Shown here piece by piece: positions 20,001 through 27,688 of a stretch of 64,000 bases of DNA. Every line of letters begins with the position of its first letter. Within the stretch, counting starts at the first letter, position 1. The notes beneath the pieces were generated by a model that searched no databases, was not told the DNA's origin, and saw nothing but the letters and a program-made list of their open reading frames with translations. This DNA is from Polynucleobacter sp. MG-5-Ahmo-C2 (GTDB taxonomy: Bacteria; Pseudomonadota; Gammaproteobacteria; Burkholderiales; Burkholderiaceae), in NCBI RefSeq assembly GCF_018687735.1, contig NZ_CP061304.1, positions 1,550,001 to 1,614,000 of the forward strand, read 5' to 3'. The translations under genes were made by a program, and so were the position numbers.

Positions 20001-20528
20001 CTAATCAGGCTGTTGCCCGCCAATGACCTTTACCACCACTTCAGAGCTAAAACCCTTTGAGGCTAAAAAGCGATACTGCCGGGCACGCTCTTTTTGATCC
20101 AAGGCTCGCTCTCCATACTTTCGAGTCCAAAGCTCATAGGCGCGTTGATACTCTGTTTCCTTGAGGCCGGCCAAGAGTTTCGCCGATTGTTTCGAATCAA
20201 TCCCAGCTCGCTCTAATTCACCCTGTATTTTTCGCATTCCATACCGCTCGCTACGCCTGCGAACCAATGCCCCTGCAAAACGCTCATCCGAGAGCCAGCC
20301 CCTGCCCTCAAATTCGTCTAAAACAGCCTCAATATTTAAATCGATAGATTCTGGGTTCTGGTCAGCCTGCTCACCCCCCAACTTTGCCCACCACGCCTCT
20401 GATTCTGCAAGCTTTGCGGCCAAACCTTTACGACTATATTCTCGGAGCGATAAAAGACGCAAAGCCCGAGCTTTGAGACTCGGGCTTTGTTTGGTTCTTT
20501 CTTTGCTTTTGCTATCTAGCTCAGACAT
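20001..20528 (-). CDS. recX: RecX, regulator of RecA
   Basis: The 175-aa helical protein matches RecX, which binds RecA filaments and limits recombinase activity. Typical segments: ARALRLLSLREYSRKGLAAKL near the N-terminus, VLDEFEGRGWLSDERFAGALVRRRSERYG in the middle, and YRFLASKGFSSEVVVKVIGG at the end, each a three-helix RecX repeat. It starts 4 bases after the recA stop. A strong hairpin lies inside its first 25 codons (20461-20488) and may limit its expression. Confidence 0.92.
   Translation of the reverse strand: MSELDSKSKERTKQSPSLKARALRLLSLREYSRKGLAAKLAESEAWWAKLGGEQADQNPESIDLNIEAVLDEFEGRGWLSDERFAGALVRRRSERYGMRKIQGELERAGIDSKQSAKLLAGLKETEYQRAYELWTRKYGERALDQKERARQYRFLASKGFSSEVVVKVIGGQQPD
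20461..20488 (-). terminator. Possible attenuator hairpin inside the start of recX
   Basis: AAAGCCCGAG and CTCGGGCTTT form a perfect 10-bp stem with an 8-base loop, about 40-67 bases after the recX start codon. On the minus strand the stem is followed by GCGTCTTTTATCG, a partial T-run. In E. coli a hairpin between recA and recX reduces recX transcription; here the equivalent would lie within recX because the genes are almost contiguous. Confidence 0.5.
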
Positions 20529-20532
20529 CGAA

Positions 20533-21624
20533 CTATTCGACTTCCTCTTCTTCGCTCAGCACATCAGTAACCACCGCTGAGCCAGATTTAACACCCAACT
20601 TTTCGCGAATCTTTGCCTCGATATCCTTAGCAATTGCTGGGTTCTCTTTTAGGAACTCGCGCACATTATCCTTACCTTGACCAATACGATCGCCGTTGTA
20701 GCTATACCAAGAACCGGATTTTTCAACGAGGTCAGCCTCAACGCCCATATCAATGATTTCGCCTTCTCTAGAAATACCAGCGCCGTACATGATGTCAAAA
20801 ATCGCCTCGCGGAATGGAGGAGAAACCTTGTTCTTTACAACCTTCACACGGGTTTCATTACCAACCACCTCATCACCTTTTTTGATACTACCGATGCGAC
20901 GAATATCCAAACGCATAGAGGCATAGAACTTCAGTGCATTACCACCAGTTGTAGTCTCTGGCGAACCAAACATCACGCCAATCTTCATGCGAATTTGGTT
21001 AATAAAGATTACGGTTGTATTTGTACGCTTGATCGCGCCAGTCAACTTACGCAACGCTTGACTCATTAAACGAGCCTGCAGGCCTGGCAATGAATCTCCC
21101 ATATCACCTTCAATCTCAGCCTTTGGAACCAATGCAGCAACCGAATCAATTACGATCAAATCAATAGAGCCTGAGCGCACTAACGCATCAGCGATTTCTA
21201 AAGCTTGTTCACCGGTATCAGGTTGAGAGATCAATAGGTTATTTACATCAACGCCTAAACGTGATGCGTACTGAACATCTAAAGCATGCTCAGCATCAAT
21301 AAAGGCACAAGTACCACCGAGCTTTTGCATTTCTGCAATCGCATGCAGAGTCAATGTTGTTTTTCCGGATGATTCTGGTCCGTAGATCTCAATCACTCGA
21401 CCACGTGCTAGACCGCCAACTCCAAGGGCAATATCAAGACCGAGTGATCCACTGGATACCACTTGAATATCTTGGCTAATTTCAGCATCGCCCAATCTCA
21501 TGATTGAACCCTTGCCAAATTGCTTCTCAATTTGCGCCAAGGCTGCTGTTAATGCTTTTTGCTTATCTCCGCTCATTCCCTCAAATTCTGAGGAGGCTGA
21601 TTTTCTTTTGTCATCCAAGGCCAT
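20533..21624 (-). CDS. recA: RecA recombinase
   Basis: The 363-aa RecA promotes strand exchange and LexA cleavage. Walker A is [17 protein letters not shown] near residue 80; Walker B region [15 protein letters not shown] near 153; L2 loop [24 protein letters not shown] near 214. The acidic tail SEEEEVE is intact. Length is usual. A LexA box lies about 70 bases upstream. Confidence 0.99.
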   Translation of the reverse strand: MALDDKRKSASSEFEGMSGDKQKALTAALAQIEKQFGKGSIMRLGDAEISQDIQVVSSGSLGLDIALGVGGLARGRVIEIYGPESSGKTTLTLHAIAEMQKLGGTCAFIDAEHALDVQYASRLGVDVNNLLISQPDTGEQALEIADALVRSGSIDLIVIDSVAALVPKAEIEGDMGDSLPGLQARLMSQALRKLTGAIKRTNTTVIFINQIRMKIGVMFGSPETTTGGNALKFYASMRLDIRRIGSIKKGDEVVGNETRVKVVKNKVSPPFREAIFDIMYGAGISREGEIIDMGVEADLVEKSGSWYSYNGDRIGQGKDNVREFLKENPAIAKDIEAKIREKLGVKSGSAVVTDVLSEEEEVE

Positions 21625-21695
21625 TTTTGATTCCTTTTCGCTTTGTATTGGGCTTTTTCCCGAAGTTTTATCTACTGTTTCACAACTTAGAAGTT

Positions 21696-21724
21696 ACTGT
21701 ATATAAAAACAGTACTCTTTGCAA
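21696..21724 (-). promoter_or_regulatory. recA promoter with LexA (SOS) box
   Basis: The 16-bp box CTGTATATAAAAACAG (21697-21712) fits the CTG-N10-CAG SOS operator. On the minus strand it overlaps a plausible promoter: TTGCAA (21719-21724), 17-base spacer, TACAGT (21696-21701). LexA binding would block RNA polymerase, as known for recA. Confidence 0.82.
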
Positions 21725-21742
21725 GATACTTTTTACAGGAAT

Positions 21743-22276
21743 TTACAGATTTTTTACTAAGCCCTGCTCGATAGGGGTTCGATCCCAATAGAAAAACAGG
21801 GGTATTGCCACGCCCCAAACCAGTCCCAATAAGATGAAACCGATAATTTGACCCCCAGGACCCCATTCTCCAGCCCCCATCCGAATACCAGCCTCATAGG
21901 ACATAGGGCCAGCAATGGCTCCCAATACAGCCCCCACGATAGGCCTACCCCGCAACCAAGATAAGGAGCCATTAATAGTAGTGGCCACTAACACCCAAAG
22001 AGTCCACATCCATATGGGCGATAGAAAGGGGGATGGCCAGCCATCTCGAAAATCCAAATACCCCAAACGCATAATGAGGGTATCAGTAACAACCCCAAAA
22101 ATAAGGGCCTTAAATAAGAGGCTTAATTCAGTTTTGGGGGATGGTGAACGCCAAGCATGAAAAGCGATATAGGCCAGAGTGCCAAGAACAGGCCACAACA
22201 CCTGCTGGTTAGCCGCGCCCAATACGCAGGCAAACCAACCCGCCTGAAAAAGAACAAAGTTCCAAAATTTAGCCAT
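21743..22276 (-). CDS. DUF2878-type integral membrane protein
   Basis: The 177-aa protein has about five to six hydrophobic helices and the sequence style of the DUF2878 family (start FWNFVLFQAGWFACVLGA; PMSYEAGIRMGAGEWG near residue 125). Function unknown. It lies between tRNA-Met and recA on the same strand, but the tRNA terminator precedes it and the recA promoter follows it, so it is probably a single-gene unit. Confidence 0.8.
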   Translation of the reverse strand: MAKFWNFVLFQAGWFACVLGAANQQVLWPVLGTLAYIAFHAWRSPSPKTELSLLFKALIFGVVTDTLIMRLGYLDFRDGWPSPFLSPIWMWTLWVLVATTINGSLSWLRGRPIVGAVLGAIAGPMSYEAGIRMGAGEWGPGGQIIGFILLGLVWGVAIPLFFYWDRTPIEQGLVKNL

Positions 22277-22297
22277 CAGATGATTCTAGCCAACCTA

Positions 22298-22330
22298 AGA
22301 AAAAGGCCACTGCCGGTGGGCAATGGCCTT
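22298..22330 (-). terminator. Strong terminator after tRNA-Met
   Basis: On the minus strand AAGGCCATTGCC pairs with GGCAGTGGCCTT (12 bp with one G-T wobble, loop CACC) and runs straight into TTTTTC. It starts about 6 bases after the encoded CCA end. Confidence 0.92.
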
Positions 22331-22336
22331 GAGATT

Positions 22337-22413
22337 TGGTGGCGAATCAGGGATTTGAACCCCGGACCTGCGGATTATGATTCCGTCGCTCTAACCAGCT
22401 GAGCTAATTCGCC
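22337..22413 (-). tRNA. tRNA-Met (CAT anticodon), elongator type
   Basis: A 77-base cloverleaf including encoded CCA: acceptor stem GGCGAAT/ATTCGCC, D-arm TTAGCTCAGCTGGTTAGAGC, anticodon arm ACGGA-ATCATAA-TCCGC with anticodon CAT, T-arm GGTTCAAATCC. Because the acceptor pairs 4-69 and 5-68 are G-C and A-T, not the C-G pairs typical of lysidine-modified Ile2 tRNA, the elongator methionine identity is favoured. It is paired at position 1-72 and so is not an initiator. Confidence 0.93.
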
Positions 22414-22422
22414 GAACTGGTT

Positions 22423-22451
22423 ATTTTAGCGTAATTAAGTGCTACTGTCTA
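22423..22451 (-). promoter_or_regulatory. Sigma70 promoter of tRNA-Met
   Basis: On the minus strand TAGACA (22446-22451) and TAAAAT (22423-22428) are separated by exactly 17 bases, each 5/6 to consensus. Transcription would start a few bases before the mature tRNA 5' end at 22413. Confidence 0.8.
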
Positions 22452-22556
22452 AATATGGCCCACAGCACCCATTAACAGCCCATTAGATAGATTATGGAGA
22501 CTCAAAAGTAGCGAGGGGAAATCGCTTATAGTTATAAAAAAATATAAGGGGTTGTC

Positions 22557-22943
22557 GTGAAGCCATTCATAACGCTGATGCTGGTTAGCGCACTGCTAGC
22601 TTGCTCCCAAAATGCTGATAACTTAACATTAAGCTGTTACGGGGCTGCCATTAAGACCAAAGCAAAGCAAGAATCCGTTACACCTCAAGTCACGCGAACC
22701 TATAAGTTCCAAGATTATAAAATCGATGATTATGACTGCACCCACCAGGCCAATATCATTAGCTGTAATTTTATTAAAGAAGAAAACGGCACTAGGCAAC
22801 GTAAACGCATTATTTACAACATAAGCACGCATTCATTAGCGGAAATTGACGCCATTTGGGCTGTTGGTGAACAAATAAACGCCAACGAGCGCACTATTGC
22901 TAGGGCAGAATTTATTGGTCAATGCCAAAAGCCCATCAATTAA
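22557..22943 (+). CDS. Small lipoprotein of unknown function
   Basis: The 128-aa protein starts at GTG with AAGGGG upstream. The N-terminus MKPFITLMLVSALLACSQ is a lipoprotein signal peptide with lipobox LLAC, cleaved before Cys16. The rest is a soluble domain with cysteines at SCYGAAIK, DDYDCTHQ, IISCNFI and GQCQK, so two disulfides are possible. No named domain recognised. Confidence 0.72.
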   Translation: MKPFITLMLVSALLACSQNADNLTLSCYGAAIKTKAKQESVTPQVTRTYKFQDYKIDDYDCTHQANIISCNFIKEENGTRQRKRIIYNISTHSLAEIDAIWAVGEQINANERTIARAEFIGQCQKPIN

Positions 22944-23031
22944 TGAATCAGAAAGCGGCATAGTTAAGCTTTCTCGTACCCTGGCAATACCAACACTACC
23001 CGCATTGGACGGCGGAAAGTAATATAGGGCA

Positions 23032-23352
23032 ATGAGAAAACATCCCCTCAAATTCTTGATCTTGGCTGTTTTAAGTGCTTTTATGGCTCTGAGTGCGTCT
23101 GCATCTCAAATTTTCATCACCAATTACCCGTCTGAAGCGAATGCCAAGGTCTTTGTAAGTAAATACCAGTCAGAAGCCAACTGCATTGTTTACGACACCC
23201 AATACTCCAGCGATAACGAACCTGGAGTGTGGTTCTATACAAAATATAAAAGTGATGCCCGTGCGGTGATCTACTACACCCAATACAAATCAGAAGCAGA
23301 CTTGATTGTGTATTTCACAAAATACAAAAGCGATGCGCGCTGTCGCTACTAA
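23032..23352 (+). CDS. Secreted short protein of 13-residue repeats (DUF6150-like)
   Basis: The 106-aa protein has a signal peptide (residues 1-25, ending SASAS) and then consists almost wholly of six 13-residue units of the form [VI][FY]x[ST][KQN]Y-x-S[ED]A-x-x-x: for example VFVSKYQSEANCI, WFYTKYKSDARAV, IYYTQYKSEADLI. Such regular alternation suggests a small beta-solenoid or beta-ribbon in the periplasm. It resembles proteins annotated DUF6150; no function is known to me. One unit (VYDTQYSSDNEPGV) carries an insertion. Its stop overlaps the MOSC start by one base (TAATG). Confidence 0.8.
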   Translation: MRKHPLKFLILAVLSAFMALSASASQIFITNYPSEANAKVFVSKYQSEANCIVYDTQYSSDNEPGVWFYTKYKSDARAVIYYTQYKSEADLIVYFTKYKSDARCRY

Positions 23353-23978
23353 TGAGCTCTTCGTCTATGAGACTACTGTCTATTTCGGCAGGCAAAGTTC
23401 TGCCGCTGTTTAGCAACCACCATCCCAATTACAAATCGGTTGGCTCTGCAATTCATAAACAGAGCATTAGCAATCTACAAAACCCCAACGCCATTGAAAT
23501 TACTACCCTTGGTGTTAAGGGTGATGAGCAAGCCGATCTCAGCGTGCATGGTGGATTAGAAAAAGCAATTTATGTTTACCCCTCAGAGCATTACGCTTTT
23601 TGGAATCAGCTACTCACCCGAGAAACTAAAAAACCTATTGATCTACAACATGGTGCAATTGGTGAGAACTTCACCATCGAAGGCCTGCTAGAGACTGAAG
23701 TTTTTGTTGGGGATAAGTTATTTATTGGCAAACTAGAGTTTGCTGTTGTCAAGTTACGCGAGCCCTGCTTTAAATTCAATGCCAAATTGGGCTATAAGGG
23801 CGCGAGCAAGGCCATGCTGCAATCCGGTTTTAGTGGCTGGTATCTGCGAGTCCTCAAGACTGGCGCTTTGACTGCTGGCGCAGAGATCGGCATTGTTCCA
23901 GGGACAAGAGATATTTCGATTGCCGATCAAAATCAAAAGCTACTACACAATCGCAATCAAAAAGATTTATGGGAATAA
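23352..23978 (+). CDS. MOSC-domain protein (YiiM-like)
   Basis: The 208-aa protein is a MOSC domain: GVKGDEQADLSVHGGLEKAIYVYPSEHY near residues 55-82 and REPCFKFNAKLG near 138 with the conserved cysteine. MOSC proteins bind or pass on sulfur to the molybdenum cofactor; the YiiM group reduces N-hydroxylated compounds. Coupled to the repeat-protein gene by TAATG. An in-frame ATG five codons in is an alternative start. moaC at 12210 is the only other molybdenum-related gene here. Confidence 0.88.
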   Translation: MSSSSMRLLSISAGKVLPLFSNHHPNYKSVGSAIHKQSISNLQNPNAIEITTLGVKGDEQADLSVHGGLEKAIYVYPSEHYAFWNQLLTRETKKPIDLQHGAIGENFTIEGLLETEVFVGDKLFIGKLEFAVVKLREPCFKFNAKLGYKGASKAMLQSGFSGWYLRVLKTGALTAGAEIGIVPGTRDISIADQNQKLLHNRNQKDLWE

Positions 23979-24012
23979 AAAAGCCCGATCATTTTGTGAT
24001 CGGGCTTTTAAT
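23976..24012. terminator. Bidirectional terminator between MOSC and MFS genes
   Basis: AAAAGCCCGATCA and TGATCGGGCTTTT form a 13-bp stem around a TTTTG loop, with A-rich and T-rich flanks on both sides. It serves both convergent genes. Confidence 0.92.
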
Positions 24013-24032
24013 TTACTGCAGACTAAAAAAGC

Positions 24033-25703
24033 TTAGTCACGTGCATAGATATCTACATCTTTGGTTTCACGAACAAACAATACACCGATTACCAATGTCA
24101 TCGCAGCGATGATGATTGGGTACCAGAGACCGTAGTAAATGTTACCGTTTTGCGCTACCAAGGCGAAGGAGATCGTTGGCAACAGGCCGCCGAACCAACC
24201 GTTACCAATATGGTATGGCAAGGACATCGATGTGTAACGAATACGAGTTGGGAACATCTCAACCAACATCGCAGCGATTGGGCCATAAACCATGGTTACC
24301 AAAATCACCAAGTACACCAACAAGCACAACACAGCAACATAGTTGATTTGTGCTGGATCAGCTTTGGCTGGATAACCTTCTTTATTCAACGCTTCGCGAA
24401 TGGCTTTCTTGAATTCAGCATCCTTGGCTTTAGCTTCAGCAGGATCAACACCCTTTGAAGTGTAGCCATTGATTTCAATATCGCCAATTTTCACAATTGC
24501 GGTAGAACCAGGTGCGCCAGCAACAGTGCTGTAGCTCGCAGAGTTGGAAGCCATCACTTGTTTTGCAATATCGCAAGAACTTGTGAATTTCGCTGTACCA
24601 GTTGGGTTGAACTGGAAGGTACATTCAGTTGGATCAACGGTGATTGTTGCTGGTGCGGTTGCCATTGCTTTTTCTAACGCTGGGTTAGCAAAGTGAGTTA
24701 AAGCATTGAACACAGAAACAGGAGTATTAGGGATGTAAGTAATTACAGCCAATAACAAACCACTCATGATGATCACTTTACGGCCAATCTTGTCTGACCA
24801 AGCTCCAAATACTACGAAGAATGGTGTACCGATGACCAACGAAGCAGCAATCAATAAGTTTGCAGTCTTCGCATCTACCTTCAATACTTGGGTGAGGTAG
24901 AACAAAGCATAGAACTGACCTGTGTACCAAACTACCGCTTGACCTGCAACCAGGCCAAACAATGCCAAGATCACAATCTTCAAGTTTTTCCACTGGCCAA
25001 ATGATTCGCCCAAAGGAGACTTAGACAACTTGCCTTCGTCTTTCATCTTCTTGAAAGCTGGTGATTCATTCATGGACAAACGAATCCATACAGAAATTGC
25101 TAACAATGCGATAGAAGCGATGAAAGGAACACGCCAGCCCCAAACATCAAAGTCTGGGCCAGTAAATTCACGTGTGAACAAAATCACGAGCAGGGAGAGA
25201 AATAAGCCAAGAGTAGCTGTAGTCTGAATCCATGCTGTGTATGCGCCACGTTTGCCATGAGGAGCATGTTCCGCAACATATGTAGCCGCGCCACCGTACT
25301 CGCCACCTAAAGCCAAGCCTTGAAGCATACGCAATGCGATCAAGATCACTGGGGCAGCAACGCCAATAGTTGCATAGTTAGGCAAAATCCCCACAATGAA
25401 GGTTGCGCCACCCATCAAGAGGATGGTGACCAAGAAGGTGTACTTACGACCAATCAAATCGCCTAAGCGGCCAAACACCAATGCACCGAATGGGCGCACG
25501 ATGAAACCAGCAGCAAAAGCCAATAAGGCGAAAATAAAGGCAGAGCCAGCATCTAGGCCTGAGAAGAACTGCTTGGCGATAACGGCAGCCAAAGAACCGT
25601 AAAGATAAAAGTCGTACCACTCAAAAACCGTACCCAAAGAGGAAGCAAAAATAACTTTGCGCTCTGCGGCGGTCATTGGGGCTGCTTTAGTTGATGTTGA
25701 CAT
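24033..25703 (-). CDS. MFS permease of the metabolite:H+ symporter (MHS) family
   Basis: The 556-aa protein has 12 predicted membrane helices and MHS-type motifs: SSLGTVFEWYDFYLYGSLA near residue 21, FGRLGDLIGRKYTF near 77, LQGLALGGEYGGAATYVAEHAP near 128, and WSDKIGRKV near 302. Proline, shikimate, citrate or alpha-ketoglutarate are typical MHS substrates; the substrate here is unknown. A soluble insert of about 125 residues (about 325-450) sits between two late helices and holds two cysteines (361 and 377), suggesting a disulfide-bonded periplasmic loop. The long leader (25704 onward) contains a hairpin. Confidence 0.88.
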   Translation of the reverse strand: MSTSTKAAPMTAAERKVIFASSLGTVFEWYDFYLYGSLAAVIAKQFFSGLDAGSAFIFALLAFAAGFIVRPFGALVFGRLGDLIGRKYTFLVTILLMGGATFIVGILPNYATIGVAAPVILIALRMLQGLALGGEYGGAATYVAEHAPHGKRGAYTAWIQTTATLGLFLSLLVILFTREFTGPDFDVWGWRVPFIASIALLAISVWIRLSMNESPAFKKMKDEGKLSKSPLGESFGQWKNLKIVILALFGLVAGQAVVWYTGQFYALFYLTQVLKVDAKTANLLIAASLVIGTPFFVVFGAWSDKIGRKVIIMSGLLLAVITYIPNTPVSVFNALTHFANPALEKAMATAPATITVDPTECTFQFNPTGTAKFTSSCDIAKQVMASNSASYSTVAGAPGSTAIVKIGDIEINGYTSKGVDPAEAKAKDAEFKKAIREALNKEGYPAKADPAQINYVAVLCLLVYLVILVTMVYGPIAAMLVEMFPTRIRYTSMSLPYHIGNGWFGGLLPTISFALVAQNGNIYYGLWYPIIIAAMTLVIGVLFVRETKDVDIYARD

Positions 25704-26039
25704 CAGTAGCTCCTAACTATTTTTATTAAATAAAAAACAACGGATTGATTATGCTTTGAAAAAAATCAAAGAAATCCATTACTTAGGGTAATTCCTCATC
25801 GATTTGACTCGGGGTTTTCCCGAGAAATATGGATTTGATGCAATGCACTTAAACCATCATCTCAATATGGAATGGAGCGCCTCTAAACCTAGATGCACAA
25901 TTGGGGTGCATATTCGTGCATCTAGGTGCAAACTTGGAAAGTAATATGACCGCACTTCGCTCTAATAGTCTCAGAAGTTAATAAAAAAGGCATTATCAAA
26001 AAATGCTATTTCGAAAATGTTAAACAAGGAGCATTCCAA
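25704..26039. promoter_or_regulatory. Divergent control region between MFS and TRAP genes
   Basis: This is the only gene-free stretch above 300 bases. It holds a hairpin CTCGGG-GTTTT-CCCGAG (25808-25824) in the MFS leader, a perfect 11-bp inverted repeat CCTAGATGCAC / GTGCATCTAGG (25888-25898 and 25916-25926), and four TGCA elements starting at 25894, 25907, 25917 and 25927. TGCAC-N7-GTGCA at 25894-25910 fits the NtrC site layout. A good AAGGAG precedes the TRAP gene. No sigma54 -24/-12 element of correct spacing was found. Confidence 0.6.
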
Positions 26040-27125
26040 ATGAAAAGACGTGACTTTTTAGGTAAGACCGCACTTGGCGCTGCCGCGGGCGTATTGGCTG
26101 CACCGGCGATTGCACAATCCATGCCGGAAGTGAAATGGCGCTGTGCCTCTAGTTTTCCAAAGAGCTTAGATACGATTTATGGCGGTGGCGAGTTCATCTC
26201 CAAACGCGTTGCCGCTCTCACGGACGGCAAATTCCAAATCCGTATTTTTGGAGCAGGTGAAATCGTTCCAGCCTTCGGTACTGTTGATGCAGTGCAACAA
26301 GGAACTGTAGAGTGCACTCACACTGCTGGCTATTACTTTGTAGGCAAAAACAAAACTTTTGCTTTTGACACAACCGTCCCATTTGGCATGAATCAGCGCC
26401 AACAAAATGCCTGGATGTATTGGGGTGGCGGCTTGAAACTGCAACGTGAGTTCTTACGTGACTACAACATTATTTCTTTCCCAGCAGGTAACACTGGAAC
26501 TCAGATGGGCGGCTGGTTTAAAAAGCCAGTAAAAACTGTTGCAGACCTTAAAGGTTTGAAAATGCGTATTGCCGGACTCGGCGGAGAAGTAATGTCCCGC
26601 TTAGGCGCAATCCCACAACAAATCGCTGGTGGCGATATTTACCCAGCTCTTGAAAAAGGCGTAATTGATGCGGCTGAATGGGTAGGCCCGTACGATGATG
26701 AAAAATTAGGCTTTTACAAAATTGCCCCTTACTACTACTACCCAGGATGGTGGGAAGCTTGCTCGATGTACTCCATGTACGTCAACATCAAAGAATGGGA
26801 AAAGTTGCCAAAGCAATATCAAGAAGCTTTGACCTCAGCTTGCGCAGAATGCAACATTGACATGATGGCTGAGTACGACTACAAAAACCCAATCGCTTTG
26901 CAAAGCTTAATTAAGAATGGCGTCAAGCTGCAATCTTATTCAACAGAAATTATGAAAGCCGCATCTACTGCAGCCTTCGAAATGTATGAAGAAGAAGCGG
27001 CCAAGAATCCATCATTTAAGAAGATTTATGAGCCTTGGAAAAAATTCCGCAATGATCAAATGTTGTGGAATAAAGTTGCTGAGCAAACTCTCATGAGCTT
27101 CATGTTGACAAATCCGGTCAAATAA
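26040..27125 (+). CDS. TRAP transporter substrate-binding protein (DctP family)
   Basis: The 361-aa periplasmic protein has a twin-arginine signal (MKRRDFLGKTALGAAAGVLAAPAIAQS) and a DctP fold: VKWRCASSFPKSLDTIYGGGEF at the mature start, the conserved GLKMRIAGLGGEVMSRLGAIP near residue 180 with the carboxylate-binding arginine, and IDAAEWVGPYDDEKLGFYKIAPYYYYPGWW near 215. It belongs to the branch annotated for 2-oxo acids, mannitol or chloroaromatics; substrate uncertain but probably a carboxylate. First gene of a TRAP operon. Confidence 0.93.
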   Translation: MKRRDFLGKTALGAAAGVLAAPAIAQSMPEVKWRCASSFPKSLDTIYGGGEFISKRVAALTDGKFQIRIFGAGEIVPAFGTVDAVQQGTVECTHTAGYYFVGKNKTFAFDTTVPFGMNQRQQNAWMYWGGGLKLQREFLRDYNIISFPAGNTGTQMGGWFKKPVKTVADLKGLKMRIAGLGGEVMSRLGAIPQQIAGGDIYPALEKGVIDAAEWVGPYDDEKLGFYKIAPYYYYPGWWEACSMYSMYVNIKEWEKLPKQYQEALTSACAECNIDMMAEYDYKNPIALQSLIKNGVKLQSYSTEIMKAASTAAFEMYEEEAAKNPSFKKIYEPWKKFRNDQMLWNKVAEQTLMSFMLTNPVK

Positions 27126-27145
27126 AACCTTACTGAGAATCTGAT

Positions 27146-27688
27146 ATGCCAAAACAATTTTTAGTTTTCGCAAGTTTCGTTGATCGTTTAAATGACCGTT
27201 TTGGTGTATTAGCGAGTTGGATGGTATTAATTGCCGTACTGGTCAGCACAGCAAATGCGCTGATTCGGTACGGCTTCAATATCAGCTCCAATGGTTGGCT
27301 GGAAGCCCAGTGGTACTTATTTGCCGGCATGGTGATGTTTGGTGCCGCGACTACTTTCCGCCTCAATGAACATGTGCGAGTAGATGTCCTTTATGCAATG
27401 TACCCCAATAAAGTTCGACTTTGGTTGGATTTTTGGGGTGGCATTGTCTTCTTTTTACCCGTAACGATCATCATCGGCTTTTACTCCTGGGAATTTTTTA
27501 TCACTTCGGTGATTCAAAATGAGACCTCGAGCAACCCCGGCGGCCTCATTCGTTGGCCAGTGCGCGGCGTGATTACTTTGGGCTTTTTCTTATTAACGCT
27601 CCAAGGTATTTCTGAAATTATCAAACGCTACGCAGCCATTATTGGCATGATTCAAATCGATCCTAAGTACGAAAGACCTCTCCAATGA
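27146..27688 (+). CDS. TRAP transporter small permease (DctQ family)
   Basis: The 180-aa membrane protein has four hydrophobic helices (about residues 20-40, 55-75, 95-120, 135-160) as usual for DctQ, with the family-typical ANALIRYGFNISSNGWLEAQWYLFAG. It lies 20 bases after the binding protein and overlaps the large permease gene by 4 bases (ATGA). Confidence 0.92.
   Translation: MPKQFLVFASFVDRLNDRFGVLASWMVLIAVLVSTANALIRYGFNISSNGWLEAQWYLFAGMVMFGAATTFRLNEHVRVDVLYAMYPNKVRLWLDFWGGIVFFLPVTIIIGFYSWEFFITSVIQNETSSNPGGLIRWPVRGVITLGFFLLTLQGISEIIKRYAAIIGMIQIDPKYERPLQ

Noticed and set aside
22337-22413. Reading the CAT-anticodon tRNA as tRNA-Ile2
   Set aside because: Acceptor pairs 4-69 and 5-68 are not the C-G pairs expected for TilS-recognised Ile2, so elongator Met is preferred; a modification assay or tRNA classifier would settle it.
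24116-24458. Two overlapping plus-strand frames opposite the MFS gene
   Set aside because: Shadow frames of a membrane protein gene with no domain or start signal.
25704-26039. Mobile-element end or attachment site suggested by the 11-bp inverted repeat
   Set aside because: No transposase, integrase or target duplication nearby; spacing of TGCA elements fits regulator binding better.
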